Shown: one piece after another, positions 47,448 through 55,608 of the stretch | Layout: every line of letters begins with the position of its first letter | Numbering within the stretch: position 1 is the first letter of the stretch | From: Aquamicrobium zhengzhouense | GTDB lineage: Bacteria > Pseudomonadota > Alphaproteobacteria > Rhizobiales > Rhizobiaceae | Length of the DNA stretch: 64,000 bases | NCBI RefSeq assembly: GCF_016124105.1 | Contig: NZ_JADGMQ010000002.1 | Location: 372,001 to 436,000 of the forward strand | Reading direction: 5' to 3' | Program-made: the position numbers and the translations under genes | The notes under the pieces: model-generated | The model's input: the letters and a program-made list of their open reading frames with translations, nothing else | Databases searched by the model: none | Told to the model about the DNA's origin: nothing

Positions 47448-47469
47448 CATTCAACAATTAGTTGATTGG
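47447..47469. promoter_or_regulatory. Operator O19
   Basis: TCAAC-AATTA-GTTGA (47451-47465), perfect arms, right after the hairpin. A promoter using its -35 would have its -10 inside the next gene, so this site fits an elongation block better. Confidence 0.7.
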
Positions 47470-47477
47470 ACCTCAAC

Positions 47478-47720
47478 ATGAGCAAGAAATTTCCCGTCAC
47501 GCACTCCATCGTGCAGGTCGTCTTCAATGACGGCGAGGTCAAGGAATACGTCATCTCGGCGGGCCCGAGCATCGGCGGCTATCTGACCCGCGAGGCCGGG
47601 GAGACCGGCATCCTCAATCTCTACAATGCCGATGAGAGCTACGCGATCCCGCTCGCCAACATCCGCGAGTGGACGATCATTCACCGGCCCGACCCTGCTC
47701 AGGAAGGTGATGCGCAATGA
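47478..47720 (+). CDS. Small beta-rich protein, unknown
   Basis: Start set at the ATG 47478 (no strong ribosome site) rather than an upstream TTG within the operator. The 80-residue protein is beta-rich (THSIVQVVFNDGEVKEYVIS; GILNLYNADESYAIPLANIR). It overlaps the exonuclease gene by four bases. It resembles small 'f.DG.v..y.isa.p.i..yl......g.l.l.....s..ip...i..w.i' phage proteins. Role unknown. Confidence 0.6.
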   Translation: MSKKFPVTHSIVQVVFNDGEVKEYVISAGPSIGGYLTREAGETGILNLYNADESYAIPLANIREWTIIHRPDPAQEGDAQ

Positions 47721-48304
47721 ACCACCTGATGATCGACATCGAGACCCTTGGCACGCGGCCCAACGCCCCGATCCTCTCGATTGGCGCTGTGGTCTTTGAC
47801 CCCAACACCGGCAAGCAGGGCGCAACCTTCTACCGCGCCATCGACCCGGCCAACGCCTTCCTGCATGGCGTGCCTGACGGCGACACCTTCAAATGGTGGA
47901 TGGAGCAGTCCGACGCCGCCCGAAAAGCCGCTGTCGCTGGCAATACGCTGCTCGCGGACGCGCTAACCGATCTGACCAAGATGCCGGTGGTCTGGAAAGA
48001 CGTGCAGGTCTGGGCGAACGACCCTGACTTCGACGTGACGATCCTGAACTACGCCTTCCACAAGGTCCTCGGCCAACTGGCCCCGTGGCGCTTCTGGAAC
48101 ACCCGGTCCTGTCGCACCATCGCAGAGGTCGCAGGCAAGCGCCCGCCCAAGCCGCAGGGCGTCCACCACAACGCGCTCGACGACGCCAAGCATCAGGCTA
48201 AGTGGGTCAGCGACATGTGGCAGGGGCTCCGTGGCAAGAAGGCCACGCCCGCCACCAAGCCCGCCGCGCCCGCGCCGGTCGCCGCTGACGACGATCTCCT
48301 CTGA
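47717..48304 (+). CDS. 3'-5' exonuclease (RNase H-fold, DnaQ-like) with DDDLL tail
   Basis: A 195-residue DEDD-type exonuclease. Exo I is HLMIDIETLGTRPNAPILSI (Asp-x-Glu), WWMEQSD follows, Exo II lies in NDPDFDVTILNYAFHKVLG, and Exo III in HHNALDDAKHQAKWVSDMW. It resembles phage and T4 DexA-like exonucleases that degrade host DNA or proofread. After a Pro/Ala/Lys linker (KKATPATKPAAPAPVA) it ends ADDDLL, one of the clearest copies of the shared tail. Confidence 0.88.
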   Translation: MNHLMIDIETLGTRPNAPILSIGAVVFDPNTGKQGATFYRAIDPANAFLHGVPDGDTFKWWMEQSDAARKAAVAGNTLLADALTDLTKMPVVWKDVQVWANDPDFDVTILNYAFHKVLGQLAPWRFWNTRSCRTIAEVAGKRPPKPQGVHHNALDDAKHQAKWVSDMWQGLRGKKATPATKPAAPAPVAADDDLL

Positions 48305-48376
48305 ACTGACACCGGGAGCCTTCGGGCTCCCCCTCGCAAATGGCCCTCCTTTGTCTGGGGGCTGCATGAGGCACCT

Positions 48377-50446
48377 ATGGCTACGCATATTTTTGACTGT
48401 GAGGTCGCCCCCAACGCCTTTGGCTTGGGGATCAAACGTATCGAGGATGGACGCAAGGTCTGGTTCGAGTTCAGCGAGTGGGAAGATTTCGACCGCGATC
48501 TCGTGCGCCGCGCGCTCAAGAAGAACCTCAATGTGGGCTTCAACTCGGCATCGTTCGATCTGCCGCTGATCTACATGGCGCTCGATGGCGCGTCGAACCA
48601 AGACCTCATGGACGCTGCGACCCGGATCATCCAAGAGCGGATTCCGGCATGGCGCGCGGACCAAGAGTTCGGCATCCACATCCCCAAGATCGACCACATT
48701 GACCTCTTCGACACCAACCCCAGCGTTAAGAACGGCCTGAAGGCGCTCGCCGGTCGGATGCACGTCAAGCTGCTGCAAGACCTGCCGTTCAAGCCCAACA
48801 CGCCGCTGACGCGCGAGGAATGGCTCGAAGGCCGGGACTACTGCCTCAACGGCGACCTCGAAGCGACCCACGCCCTGTTCGACCGGATGCGCGAGCCGAT
48901 CCAGCTTCGCGAGGTGATGCGCCAGCGCTACGACACCATCGACCTGCGCTCGAAGTCCGACGCTCAGGTGGGTGAGACGATCATCAAGACCGAGGTGGAG
49001 CGCAAGACAGGCAACCGCCTGAAAAAAGCTGTGATCGCTGAGGGGACCGCCTTCCGCTACGAGGTGCCTGAGTGGATGCGCTTCAAGACGCCCATGATGC
49101 AGCAGGTGCTTGAGACCATCCGCAACACGGACATCGTGGTCGGCAAGGGCGGCAAGACCCAACTGCCAAAGTCGTTCTCCGAGTTCGAGATCGTCTTCGA
49201 TGGTCTGGGCTACACGCTCGGCATCGGCGGCATTCACTCGACCGAGGCCAACCGCTCGGTCCATTCCGACAACCAGTATGTGCTGATCGACGCGGACGTG
49301 GCCTCGCAATACCCCTCGATCATCATGAAGCTCGGGCTGTTCCCCAAGGCCACGGGCCGAGAGTTCCTGCCGGTCTACAAATCCATCATCGACGCCCGCC
49401 TTGAGGCCAAGCGCGCCAAGGACAAGATCACCGACAAGGGCCTGAAGATCGCCATCAATGGCTCGTATGGCAAGCTCGGCTCAGCCTATTCGACGCTGTT
49501 CGCGCCGCATCTGATGGTCGCCGTCACCCTGACCGGCCAGTTGTCCCTGCTGATGCTGATCGAGGAAGCCCACCTGCGCGGCATCCCCGTGGTCAGCGCC
49601 AACACCGATGGCGTGGTGTTCAAATGCCCGCGTGACCTGTGGAACGGCTTTGTCATGCGCGACGGCAAGCCGACTGACCGACTGGCCCCGAGCCCGATCC
49701 AAGACATCATCGAGTGGTGGGAAGGCGTCACCTCCTTCAACCTCGAATTTGCCGAGTACCGCTCGATCTACAACCTCTCGGTCAACACCTACATGGCGAT
49801 CAAGCCCGATGGCTCGTTCAAGCGCAAAGGCGCGATTGCGAACCACTGGCGCGAGGACCTGCCGTGGGGCGGCAAGAACACCGACTATGACCCGATCCGC
49901 TCGGGCCTGATGAAGAACCCGCAGATGACGATCTGTGCCGACGCGGTGCTCGGCTTCCTGCTGCACGACATCCCGATTGAGAAGACCATCCGCGAGTGCC
50001 GGGACGTGCGCGAGTTCATCACCGTGGTCAATGCCGATGGTGGCGCGACTTGGGGCACCGGCGATCCGATCTACGAGACCCGCGAGCGTGTCGATAACAA
50101 GGGCAAGACCATCAAGAGCGAAATCCTCGTCGGCGTCGAAGGCGAGCAGTATCTCGGCAAGGTGGTGCGCTATTACTGGTCCAAGGCCGGGGCTCCGATC
50201 CTCAAGGTCAAGGGTCACCACGCCACCGGCTCGCGGCCCAAGGTGTCCAAGACCGATGGGTGCCGCCCGATCATGGTGCTGCCCGACGATCACGCTGTCC
50301 CCGATGACCTCGATTACAGCCGATACATCAGTGAAGCCAATCAGATACTCAGGGAGATAGGCTTTTACGACCGCGAGGAGGCCCCCGCCGCAGCGAGCCC
50401 GTGGGAGGCATTCCTTTGCCAAGCTATTCAACAAAAGGTTGATTAA
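48377..50446 (+). CDS. Family B-type DNA polymerase with 3'-5' exonuclease
   Basis: A 689-residue replicative polymerase. Exonuclease motifs: D7-x-E9 in IFDCEVAP, NVGFNSASFDLPLI, and YCLNGDLEATHALFDRM. Polymerase motif A is D305-A-D307-VASQYPSII. Motif B is KIAINGSYGKLGS. Motif C is SANTDGVVF (N409-T-D411), where most family B enzymes read DTD. This Asn form is a known branch of phage polymerases, and I expect it to be active. The start follows GAGG. The stop overlaps the VRR-NUC start and lies at operator O20. Confidence 0.9.
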   Translation: MATHIFDCEVAPNAFGLGIKRIEDGRKVWFEFSEWEDFDRDLVRRALKKNLNVGFNSASFDLPLIYMALDGASNQDLMDAATRIIQERIPAWRADQEFGIHIPKIDHIDLFDTNPSVKNGLKALAGRMHVKLLQDLPFKPNTPLTREEWLEGRDYCLNGDLEATHALFDRMREPIQLREVMRQRYDTIDLRSKSDAQVGETIIKTEVERKTGNRLKKAVIAEGTAFRYEVPEWMRFKTPMMQQVLETIRNTDIVVGKGGKTQLPKSFSEFEIVFDGLGYTLGIGGIHSTEANRSVHSDNQYVLIDADVASQYPSIIMKLGLFPKATGREFLPVYKSIIDARLEAKRAKDKITDKGLKIAINGSYGKLGSAYSTLFAPHLMVAVTLTGQLSLLMLIEEAHLRGIPVVSANTDGVVFKCPRDLWNGFVMRDGKPTDRLAPSPIQDIIEWWEGVTSFNLEFAEYRSIYNLSVNTYMAIKPDGSFKRKGAIANHWREDLPWGGKNTDYDPIRSGLMKNPQMTICADAVLGFLLHDIPIEKTIRECRDVREFITVVNADGGATWGTGDPIYETRERVDNKGKTIKSEILVGVEGEQYLGKVVRYYWSKAGAPILKVKGHHATGSRPKVSKTDGCRPIMVLPDDHAVPDDLDYSRYISEANQILREIGFYDREEAPAAASPWEAFLCQAIQQKVD
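50424..50446. promoter_or_regulatory. Operator O20, inside the polymerase 3' end
   Basis: TCAAC-AAAAG-GTTGA (50428-50442), perfect arms; it encodes the last residues and its flank supplies the TAA stop. The next gene starts at once, so no promoter fits here. Confidence 0.7.
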
Positions 50447-50748
50447 TGATGAGTGTCAGGGAAATCCCCGGCGTTGAGAAGCCGGTCGTTCGCTATGCCT
50501 TGGCGCGCGGCTGGAAGCTCGGCTGGAAGCTGCGGATCGACGGTCGCAATGGTTCGCCGGATCGGTGGTTCCTGCGCAACGGCGTCTGGCTCGTGATCGA
50601 GTTCAAGCGCCCCGGTGGCAAGCTGCGCCCGCAGCAGGTTCTCAGGATCAAGGAACTGCGTGAGAACGGCCAGCCGGTCCATGTGATCGACAACGCCGAC
50701 GTGGGGCGCGCCCTGATCGACAGCTTTGATCAGGAGGACCTACTGTGA
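50446..50748 (+). CDS. VRR-NUC nuclease with QEDLL tail
   Basis: A 100-residue VRR-NUC domain protein: KPVVRYALARGWKLGWKLRI, then GSPDRWFLRNGVWLVIEFKR with the Asp and Glu-x-Lys active residues, and a Gly-Lys-x-x-Gln-Q segment (GGKLRPQQVLRIKELRENGQ). Such enzymes are structure-specific nucleases that resolve branched DNA, often beside an SNF2 helicase as here. It ends DSFDQEDLL, the shared tail. Its start overlaps the polymerase stop. Confidence 0.88.
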   Translation: MMSVREIPGVEKPVVRYALARGWKLGWKLRIDGRNGSPDRWFLRNGVWLVIEFKRPGGKLRPQQVLRIKELRENGQPVHVIDNADVGRALIDSFDQEDLL

Positions 50749-51311
50749 GCAAGCGCCTTCCAACAAAAGCAGAGCTTTGTCTATCGGTCGAATCTCTGCG
50801 TGATCTCCTGACATACGATTCACTCAGCGGCGAACTGCTCTGGAAGCATCGCGCTCAAGCACGCACCGAGTGGAATAACCGCTACGCAAACACTGTCGCA
50901 GGAACCATCGTCCACGGTGAGGCTATTCAGGTTCGCATTACCGTGGACGGGAAACCTAAGTATTTCCGAGCGCACAGAATCGCATGGGCGCTAATCAACG
51001 GCGCGTGGCCTGATCACATCGTAGACCACGAAAATTGCGATCCATCCGATAACCGCTGGGTCAATCTCAGGGCTGCGTCGATCAGCGAAAATAACACCAA
51101 CCGCAGTGTCTTGGCCGGTGAGGTTCCCTTCAAGGGTGTCTACCGCATCCGCAAATCTGGGCGTTACGGCGCTCAGATCAAAAAGAACAGGCAGCACACA
51201 TGGTTGGGTCTGTTCGACACGCCCGAGGAAGCCGCTCGCGCCTATGACCGCGCTGCTATTCAACTTCATGGTGAATACGCCAAGACCAATTCAAGTTTGG
51301 GCCTGCTATGA
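50745..51311 (+). CDS. HNH-AP2 homing endonuclease
   Basis: A 188-residue mobile nuclease with GTG start (GTGA overlap with the VRR-NUC stop). The HNH core is HIVDHENCDPSDNRWVNLRA with ISENNTNRS. An AP2 DNA-binding domain follows (GVYRIRKSGRYGAQIKKN, then WLGLFDTPEEAARAYDRAAI). This HNH-AP2 pairing is typical of phage homing genes. It lies between VRR-NUC and the SNF2 helicase and has slightly lower GC than either. It overlaps the helicase by four bases, so the operon remains intact. Confidence 0.88.
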   Translation: MSKRLPTKAELCLSVESLRDLLTYDSLSGELLWKHRAQARTEWNNRYANTVAGTIVHGEAIQVRITVDGKPKYFRAHRIAWALINGAWPDHIVDHENCDPSDNRWVNLRAASISENNTNRSVLAGEVPFKGVYRIRKSGRYGAQIKKNRQHTWLGLFDTPEEAARAYDRAAIQLHGEYAKTNSSLGLL

Positions 51312-52798
51312 CACTCTGGGAACTGATTCTTCGTAACGCCCTTGGCTCAACCGCGCTGACCCCGACCTCGGGCAAGCGCCCTGAGTCGATGATGCGTTCC
51401 TATCAGCGCTTTCTAGCTGACAGCATCACCGAACTCCCTAACGTCCTTGCTGCGGCAGAAATGGGAATGGGCAAGACGGGTGCAACCCTGACCGGCGTGC
51501 GCCGCGTGCTGCGTGCGAACCCCGGCTGGCGCTGCCTGATCGTCGCGCCGCTTGAGGTCAGCCGCAATACTTGGCCTGACGAGGTGCATGAGTGGGAGCA
51601 TCTTGAAGACCTGACCTATACCGTGGTCTGCGGCACCGAGAAGGAACGGCTCGCAGCGCTCGCGGTCGATGCCGACCTGACCATGATCAACCGCGAAAAT
51701 TTGTTGTGGCTCTGGAAGACGATCAAGGGCAAGGCGGGCTGGCGCTGGCAGGTCTTGGCCTATGACGAATCCTCGCGCCTCAAAGGCTTCACCGTCCGCA
51801 CCAAGGGCAGCGAAAAGACCAAGCCGCAACTGTCCGAGTTCGGCGTGCTGGTGCAGGCGCGCCCGCTGATCAAGAAGGTGATTGAGCTTTCCGGCACCCC
51901 GGCTCCGAACGGCGTCTGGGACCTCGGCGGGCAGGCGCGCATCCTGTTCGGCCATTCCAGCCCGCTGGGCGAGAACAAGAACCGCTTCAAGGCGCGCTAT
52001 TTTGACGAGAACCAATACACCTATGCCCTGACACCCAAGCCGGGGGCGGTGGACGAGATCATGGGGCACATGAAGCCGGTGATGATCGGCCTGCGCTCGC
52101 AGGATTACATCGACCTGCCGCCGCTCTACTTCAACCCGGTCTACGTCAAGCTCAGCCCCAAGCTGATGACGCAATACCGCGAGTTCGAGGAGACGCTTTA
52201 CAATCAGGAGCACGACATCGAGGCCGTCAACAAGGGCGTGCTGACCAACAAGCTCCTGCAACTGGCGAATGGCGGGCTCTACAAGGAGCTTCCGCCCGAT
52301 CCCGACGACCCTGACGCCAAGCCCAAGCGCGAGGTGATCTTCGTCCACGACCTCAAGCTCAAGGCGCTCGAAAGCATCATTGCCGAGGCGGCTGGCAAGC
52401 CGGTGCTGATCGCCTATAGTTTCAAGTTCGATAAGGCCCAGATCAAGAAGCGCTTCAAGGATGCGGTGTTCTTCGACGAGGAGCCCAATTTCGTCAAGAA
52501 ATGGAACAAGGGTGAGATCAAGATCGGGGTCTCGCACCCGGCCTCGATTGGGCATGGCCTCAACCTGCAACATGGCGGGCACATCCAAGTTTGGTTCGGC
52601 CTTAGTTGGTCTTTGGAGCTTTGGGATCAGTTCAACCGGCGACTGGCGCGCCCCGGCCAGAAGGCTCCAACGGTGTTCGTCCATGTGATCATGGCGAAGG
52701 GGACGGTGGATGAGCGCCAATACGAGTCCTTGCAAACCAAGGGGATCACGCAGGACGACATCACCGAGCGCATCCGCGTCCGCTCAATCCCCACCTGA
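51308..52798 (+). CDS. SNF2-type DEAD/DEAH-like helicase
   Basis: A 496-residue superfamily 2 ATPase. Walker A AAEMGMGKTGATL, motif Ia LIVAPLEVSRNTWPDEV, motif II VLAYDESSRLKG (DESS rather than DEAH), motif III ELSGTPAPNG, and C-terminal motifs IGVSHPASIGHGLNLQHGG and LWDQFNRRLARPGQ. Phage SNF2 proteins of this length sit with VRR-NUC nucleases and probably remodel forks or replication proteins. It ends the early operon and carries no acidic tail. Confidence 0.9.
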   Translation: MTLWELILRNALGSTALTPTSGKRPESMMRSYQRFLADSITELPNVLAAAEMGMGKTGATLTGVRRVLRANPGWRCLIVAPLEVSRNTWPDEVHEWEHLEDLTYTVVCGTEKERLAALAVDADLTMINRENLLWLWKTIKGKAGWRWQVLAYDESSRLKGFTVRTKGSEKTKPQLSEFGVLVQARPLIKKVIELSGTPAPNGVWDLGGQARILFGHSSPLGENKNRFKARYFDENQYTYALTPKPGAVDEIMGHMKPVMIGLRSQDYIDLPPLYFNPVYVKLSPKLMTQYREFEETLYNQEHDIEAVNKGVLTNKLLQLANGGLYKELPPDPDDPDAKPKREVIFVHDLKLKALESIIAEAAGKPVLIAYSFKFDKAQIKKRFKDAVFFDEEPNFVKKWNKGEIKIGVSHPASIGHGLNLQHGGHIQVWFGLSWSLELWDQFNRRLARPGQKAPTVFVHVIMAKGTVDERQYESLQTKGITQDDITERIRVRSIPT

Positions 52799-52856
52799 GC
52801 TATTCAACTATGTCTTGGAAATTTCGGGGGTGAGACCCCGAAATTCCTATTTCTAA
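52799..52856. terminator. Hairpin and degraded operator after the helicase
   Basis: A degraded operator (TCAAC at 52804, right arm CTTGG) is followed by a near-perfect stem, GGAAATTTCGGGG (52817-52829) with CCCCGAAATTCC (52836-52847). There is no long T-run, so it may be a two-way terminator or an RNA-processing stem. Confidence 0.55.
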
Positions 52857-52912
52857 TCAACTGACGCTTGACAGGAGTGAATCTAAGGCGCATTCAATCA
52901 ACCAGATGTTGA
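52857..52912. promoter_or_regulatory. Operators O22 and O23 at the repressor gene
   Basis: O22 is TCAAC-TGACG-CTTGA (52857-52871, one mismatch) and its right half contains -35 TTGACA. O23 is TCAAC-CAGAT-GTTGA (52898-52912, perfect), 15 bases before the repressor ATG. Two operators at the repressor's own promoter are what autoregulation predicts. The -10 is unclear. Confidence 0.7.
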
Positions 52913-52927
52913 TAGAAAGAGTCGGAA

Positions 52928-53689
52928 ATGCCTAAGACAGCGACTAAGGTTGAGCAGGAAGACATCATCAAACCGCGCGTCATACGCGACAAGGCGTTTG
53001 CCAAGCGCCTCGAAGTGGCCTGTGAAGGACACCCGCATTGCCCCACGGATCAGTACCGTGGCAAGCAGAAGTGGCTCTATGAGGGGCTTGAATCCGAGTT
53101 CGGCGTCAAGGTCTCGGCAGAGGCCGTGCGCAAGTGGTTCTCGGGCGAGAGCCGTCCGCGCCCCAAGGTCATGAGCTACATCGCCCGTTTGCTGGAAGTC
53201 GATGAGGCATGGCTCTCGCTCGGCATCACCCCCGACCTGACCCCGCGCGAGCAGAAGCAGCGCAATGCGATTGCCGATGGCGCGGTCAACCTCGTCGCCG
53301 GGATGATCCAGATGGGCGGCGGGCACATTGCCTTCCCCGAGGATGACGCGGCTGACATCTACGCGATAATCGCGGGCAAGCAGGTCAGTCTCGACGTGGT
53401 TCTGCCCTTTGCCCTTGGCAAGGATCAGTTCCGCCTGACCATCGCTGACAAGCTCGACAAGAAGCTGATCATCGCCGTGATGCCCCAGCACGAGTTCTAT
53501 TTCCGCGTCTTGATGATCACGCCCGAAATCGTTAAGACTGAAGGCCAACGGCGCGGTGATTTTTGGGAACTGATCATCGAGCAGCGCGGCGTGAAGTGGA
53601 AGGCTGGCGACCACCAGATCAATGAGGTCGAAGCGATCCGCGAACTGGTGCAAGACGCGCCTCAGCCGCCACCAGCCGCCAGCTCCTAG
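52928..53689 (+). CDS. CI-like phage repressor (XRE-type HTH)
   Basis: A 253-residue DNA-binding protein. After a charged start, residues 22-100 hold an XRE-like helix-turn-helix: AFAKRLEVACEGHPHCPTDQ, EGLESEFGVKVSAEAVRKWF, SGESRPRPKVMSYIARLLEV. The C-terminal half (LVAGMIQMGGGHIAFPEDDA; LDKKLIIAVMPQHEFYFRVL) is alpha/beta and lacks an obvious LexA-type Ser-Lys protease pair, so prophage induction may not go through RecA cleavage. Two copies of the palindrome lie directly upstream. It is the best candidate for the protein that reads all the TCAAC-N5-GTTGA sites. The Cro-like protein at 44.4 kb is the alternative. Confidence 0.8.
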   Translation: MPKTATKVEQEDIIKPRVIRDKAFAKRLEVACEGHPHCPTDQYRGKQKWLYEGLESEFGVKVSAEAVRKWFSGESRPRPKVMSYIARLLEVDEAWLSLGITPDLTPREQKQRNAIADGAVNLVAGMIQMGGGHIAFPEDDAADIYAIIAGKQVSLDVVLPFALGKDQFRLTIADKLDKKLIIAVMPQHEFYFRVLMITPEIVKTEGQRRGDFWELIIEQRGVKWKAGDHQINEVEAIRELVQDAPQPPPAASS

Positions 53690-53871
53690 TCTGGGAGAGT
53701 GGCGGTATCCGCGACGGTATCGGGAAAACGGGCCCTCCTAGATCATTGAAATCATTAGATAAATTGATCCAGTAGGGCCCACCAGTTTTGCGCTAAGTAA
53801 TTGATTTTATTCAATTAATTACTTGGGTTTTGTGGGTTGCCCAACGGGGTTGCCCAACAGGGTTGCCCAAC
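53690..53871. repeat. Junction region with inverted repeats and three GTTGCCCAAC copies
   Basis: Contains GGGCCCTCCTAGATCA near 53740 mirrored by TGATCCAGTAGGGCCC near 53765, a 30-base AT-rich inverted repeat (53795-53824, AAGTAATTGA to TTAATTACTT), and GTTGCCCAAC at 53836, 53849 and 53862 with a 13-base period. It lies between the A repressor and the 3' end of the broken integrase, a plausible attachment or integrase-arm site. No gene is supported. Confidence 0.6.
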
Positions 53872-55003
53872 CTACCGGCGAACGAGCTTGACGACCTTCT
53901 CCATGCCCGTGTGGGCGAGCCGCTTCTGGCTGGCTGACCGAGAGTAGAGCTCAGCGTGCTCAATGTCGTCGTGACCCAAAATGCCCATCAGTTGACGGGT
54001 CGTTGCTTCACCGTCCGCCAGCATGCCGCCCAAGGTCTTGCGAAGGCCGTGCAAAGTGAAGCCGGGGGGATTCCCCGCGAGCTTGTTCCAATGAGCCATA
54101 TTACCAGTCAGCGACTTGGCGGAGAACGGTTGCCATAGGTGGTGACCAGAACTGTCTCTGTTGAGCGATCGAGGGGTTCAAGGATCTCGCGCAGCATCGG
54201 TGTGATCGGGATGAACAGCCTCTTGCCTCCGCTCCGGTTCCGGTTCTTCTGCTGGGTGAAGTCGAAACCCTCGACGTCCTTAACTTCGCCGTCCACCGCG
54301 ACCCGGTGCGTAACGAGATCGGCCCAGCGTAGGGAGGCGACATCTCCACGCCGATTGCCCAACCAAAGGGCGAGGCCATAGCAGGTGCGTGCGCCCGAAC
54401 CGATCGGCCATCGATCCTCGAACTTCTTCATTGCCTCGGGCGTCCAAGCCTTCCAGCCTTTGTAGTGGAGTGGCTCGTCGAGCCGAATGGTCGGGTCGTC
54501 CTCGATCCATTCCTTGTCGAATGCGATCTTGATCAGCTTGCGGATCGCGACCAGCATGTGCTTGCGCTTTGCTGGCTTCTCTTCGTACCTGTTCAGAAAA
54601 TCCTTGAGATAGTTGCGTTTTGTGGCAGGGATCGGTGCTTCCCGCCAGGTGGTAGGCACTTCCTCAACGATGCGCGATTCAAGAAACTCCTCGATCAATC
54701 GCAGGTTCTTCGACTGTGTTGCCGGATCGTAGCGCTTCCACCAAACGGTCTGCTCCAGTTCGCGGGCGGCATGGCCAAAGGTTTTGGCAGGGCAGCGCCT
54801 GGCATCTTCTTGACCACGCCGGAGACCGGCTTGATGCCTTGGACCGCAGCGGCGTAAGCGGCTTCAAATGCGGCCTCGCCCGGATCCCCAGGAAGGTTGA
54901 TCTGCTTTGCGCCGCGGCCCTTGCCTCTGTAGCGCCACCGCTTCTTGCCATGGCGGTCTGTGAACGACGAGACCCCGGGGTATTCTTCCATGTTCATCGC
55001 CAT
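53872..55003 (-). pseudogene. Tyrosine integrase broken by two frameshifts
   Basis: Three fragments in different frames make one integrase of about 375 residues. 54695-55003 gives the N-terminus (GVSSFTDRHGKKRWRYRGKG). 54108-54698 gives the core-binding and first catalytic part (LGNRRGDVASLRWAD with the first Arg). 53872-54099 gives the rest (FTLHGLRKTLGGML with His-x-x-Arg; LGHDDIEHAELYSR with the Tyr). One base is missing near 54781-54787 (an AAAA run: PKTFGHAARELEQ continues in the next frame) and one near 54125-54130 (YG..PFSAKSLTGNMAHW). All catalytic residues are still encoded, so the damage may be recent. Confidence 0.85.
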
Positions 55004-55027
55004 CGATCCGATTTACCGGAACAATGC

Positions 55028-55288
55028 CTAGCTGGCCTTTCGCTTGTCAAACAGGTCCTCAAAGAACCTTTCATGGCCGGAGTTCTCGTCCGGGAGGGCG
55101 TTGAACGCCATGTCCAGTGCGACGCGGTCCCAGACCACGCGGCCGCCGAGGCGCTTGGGTCGTGGCATGCAGTTGTCGGCGACCATCTGATCAAACTTCG
55201 ACGCGCTCACGCCAATGTACCGCGCAGCTTCGTCGCGGCTCAGACCACGGGGCGGATAGTGAAGACTGTCGACGATACGAGCGGACAT
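55028..55288 (-). CDS. AlpA-like excisionase / HTH regulator
   Basis: An 86-residue protein with a MerR-type winged helix-turn-helix of the AlpA/excisionase group: LSRDEAARYIGVSASKFDQM then CMPRPKRLGGRVVWDRVALD. Genes of this type lie directly upstream of phage integrases and set the direction of recombination. It is intact although the integrase is not. It overlaps the next gene by one base. Confidence 0.8.
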   Translation of the reverse strand: MSARIVDSLHYPPRGLSRDEAARYIGVSASKFDQMVADNCMPRPKRLGGRVVWDRVALDMAFNALPDENSGHERFFEDLFDKRKAS

Positions 55289-55608
55289 TAGAACAAGCCT
55301 CCTGTCTCGATCGGGTTGGCGCAGCTCGGGCAGGTGTGGGTGAAGCGTTCGGCCGCTGGCTTGCCGGCGATGCGTGGCGTGCTGGCGAACAGATCCTGGG
55401 GGCTGGCGTCGGCAGAGGCAGAGGCAGAGGCAGAGGCAGAGGCAGAGGCTGAGGCAGAGGCTGGGCCTGCCTTCTGGATGATCCAGCCGCCAGTCTTGGC
55501 GTCAGCGACCATCACCGCGAAATCTTCCGCGGCGTAGGTGTTCGGGTAGCTGGCGGGGCACGTGTCGCAGCAAACCTGCAGCTTGTCGTTCTCGCGCGCG
55601 ATGCTCAT
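55288..55608 (-). CDS. Zinc-containing protein with (Ser-Ala)n microsatellite
   Basis: A 106-residue protein with two Cys pairs (VCCDTCPASY near the start; HTCPSCANPI near the end), a helix (AAEDFAVMVADAKTGGWIIQ) and, between, a Ser-Ala run encoded by about nine GGCAGA hexamers (55411-55463). Hexamer changes keep the frame, so the linker length can drift freely. A similar 'C..Cp......a.dF...v.dak..GW' layout is seen in small phage zinc proteins. Confidence 0.7.
   Translation of the reverse strand: MSIARENDKLQVCCDTCPASYPNTYAAEDFAVMVADAKTGGWIIQKAGPASASASASASASASASADASPQDLFASTPRIAGKPAAERFTHTCPSCANPIETGGLF

Noticed and set aside
47963-49309. A long minus-strand frame opposite the exonuclease and polymerase genes
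   Set aside because: It crosses two good plus-strand genes and reads as random His/Arg/Val-rich sequence.
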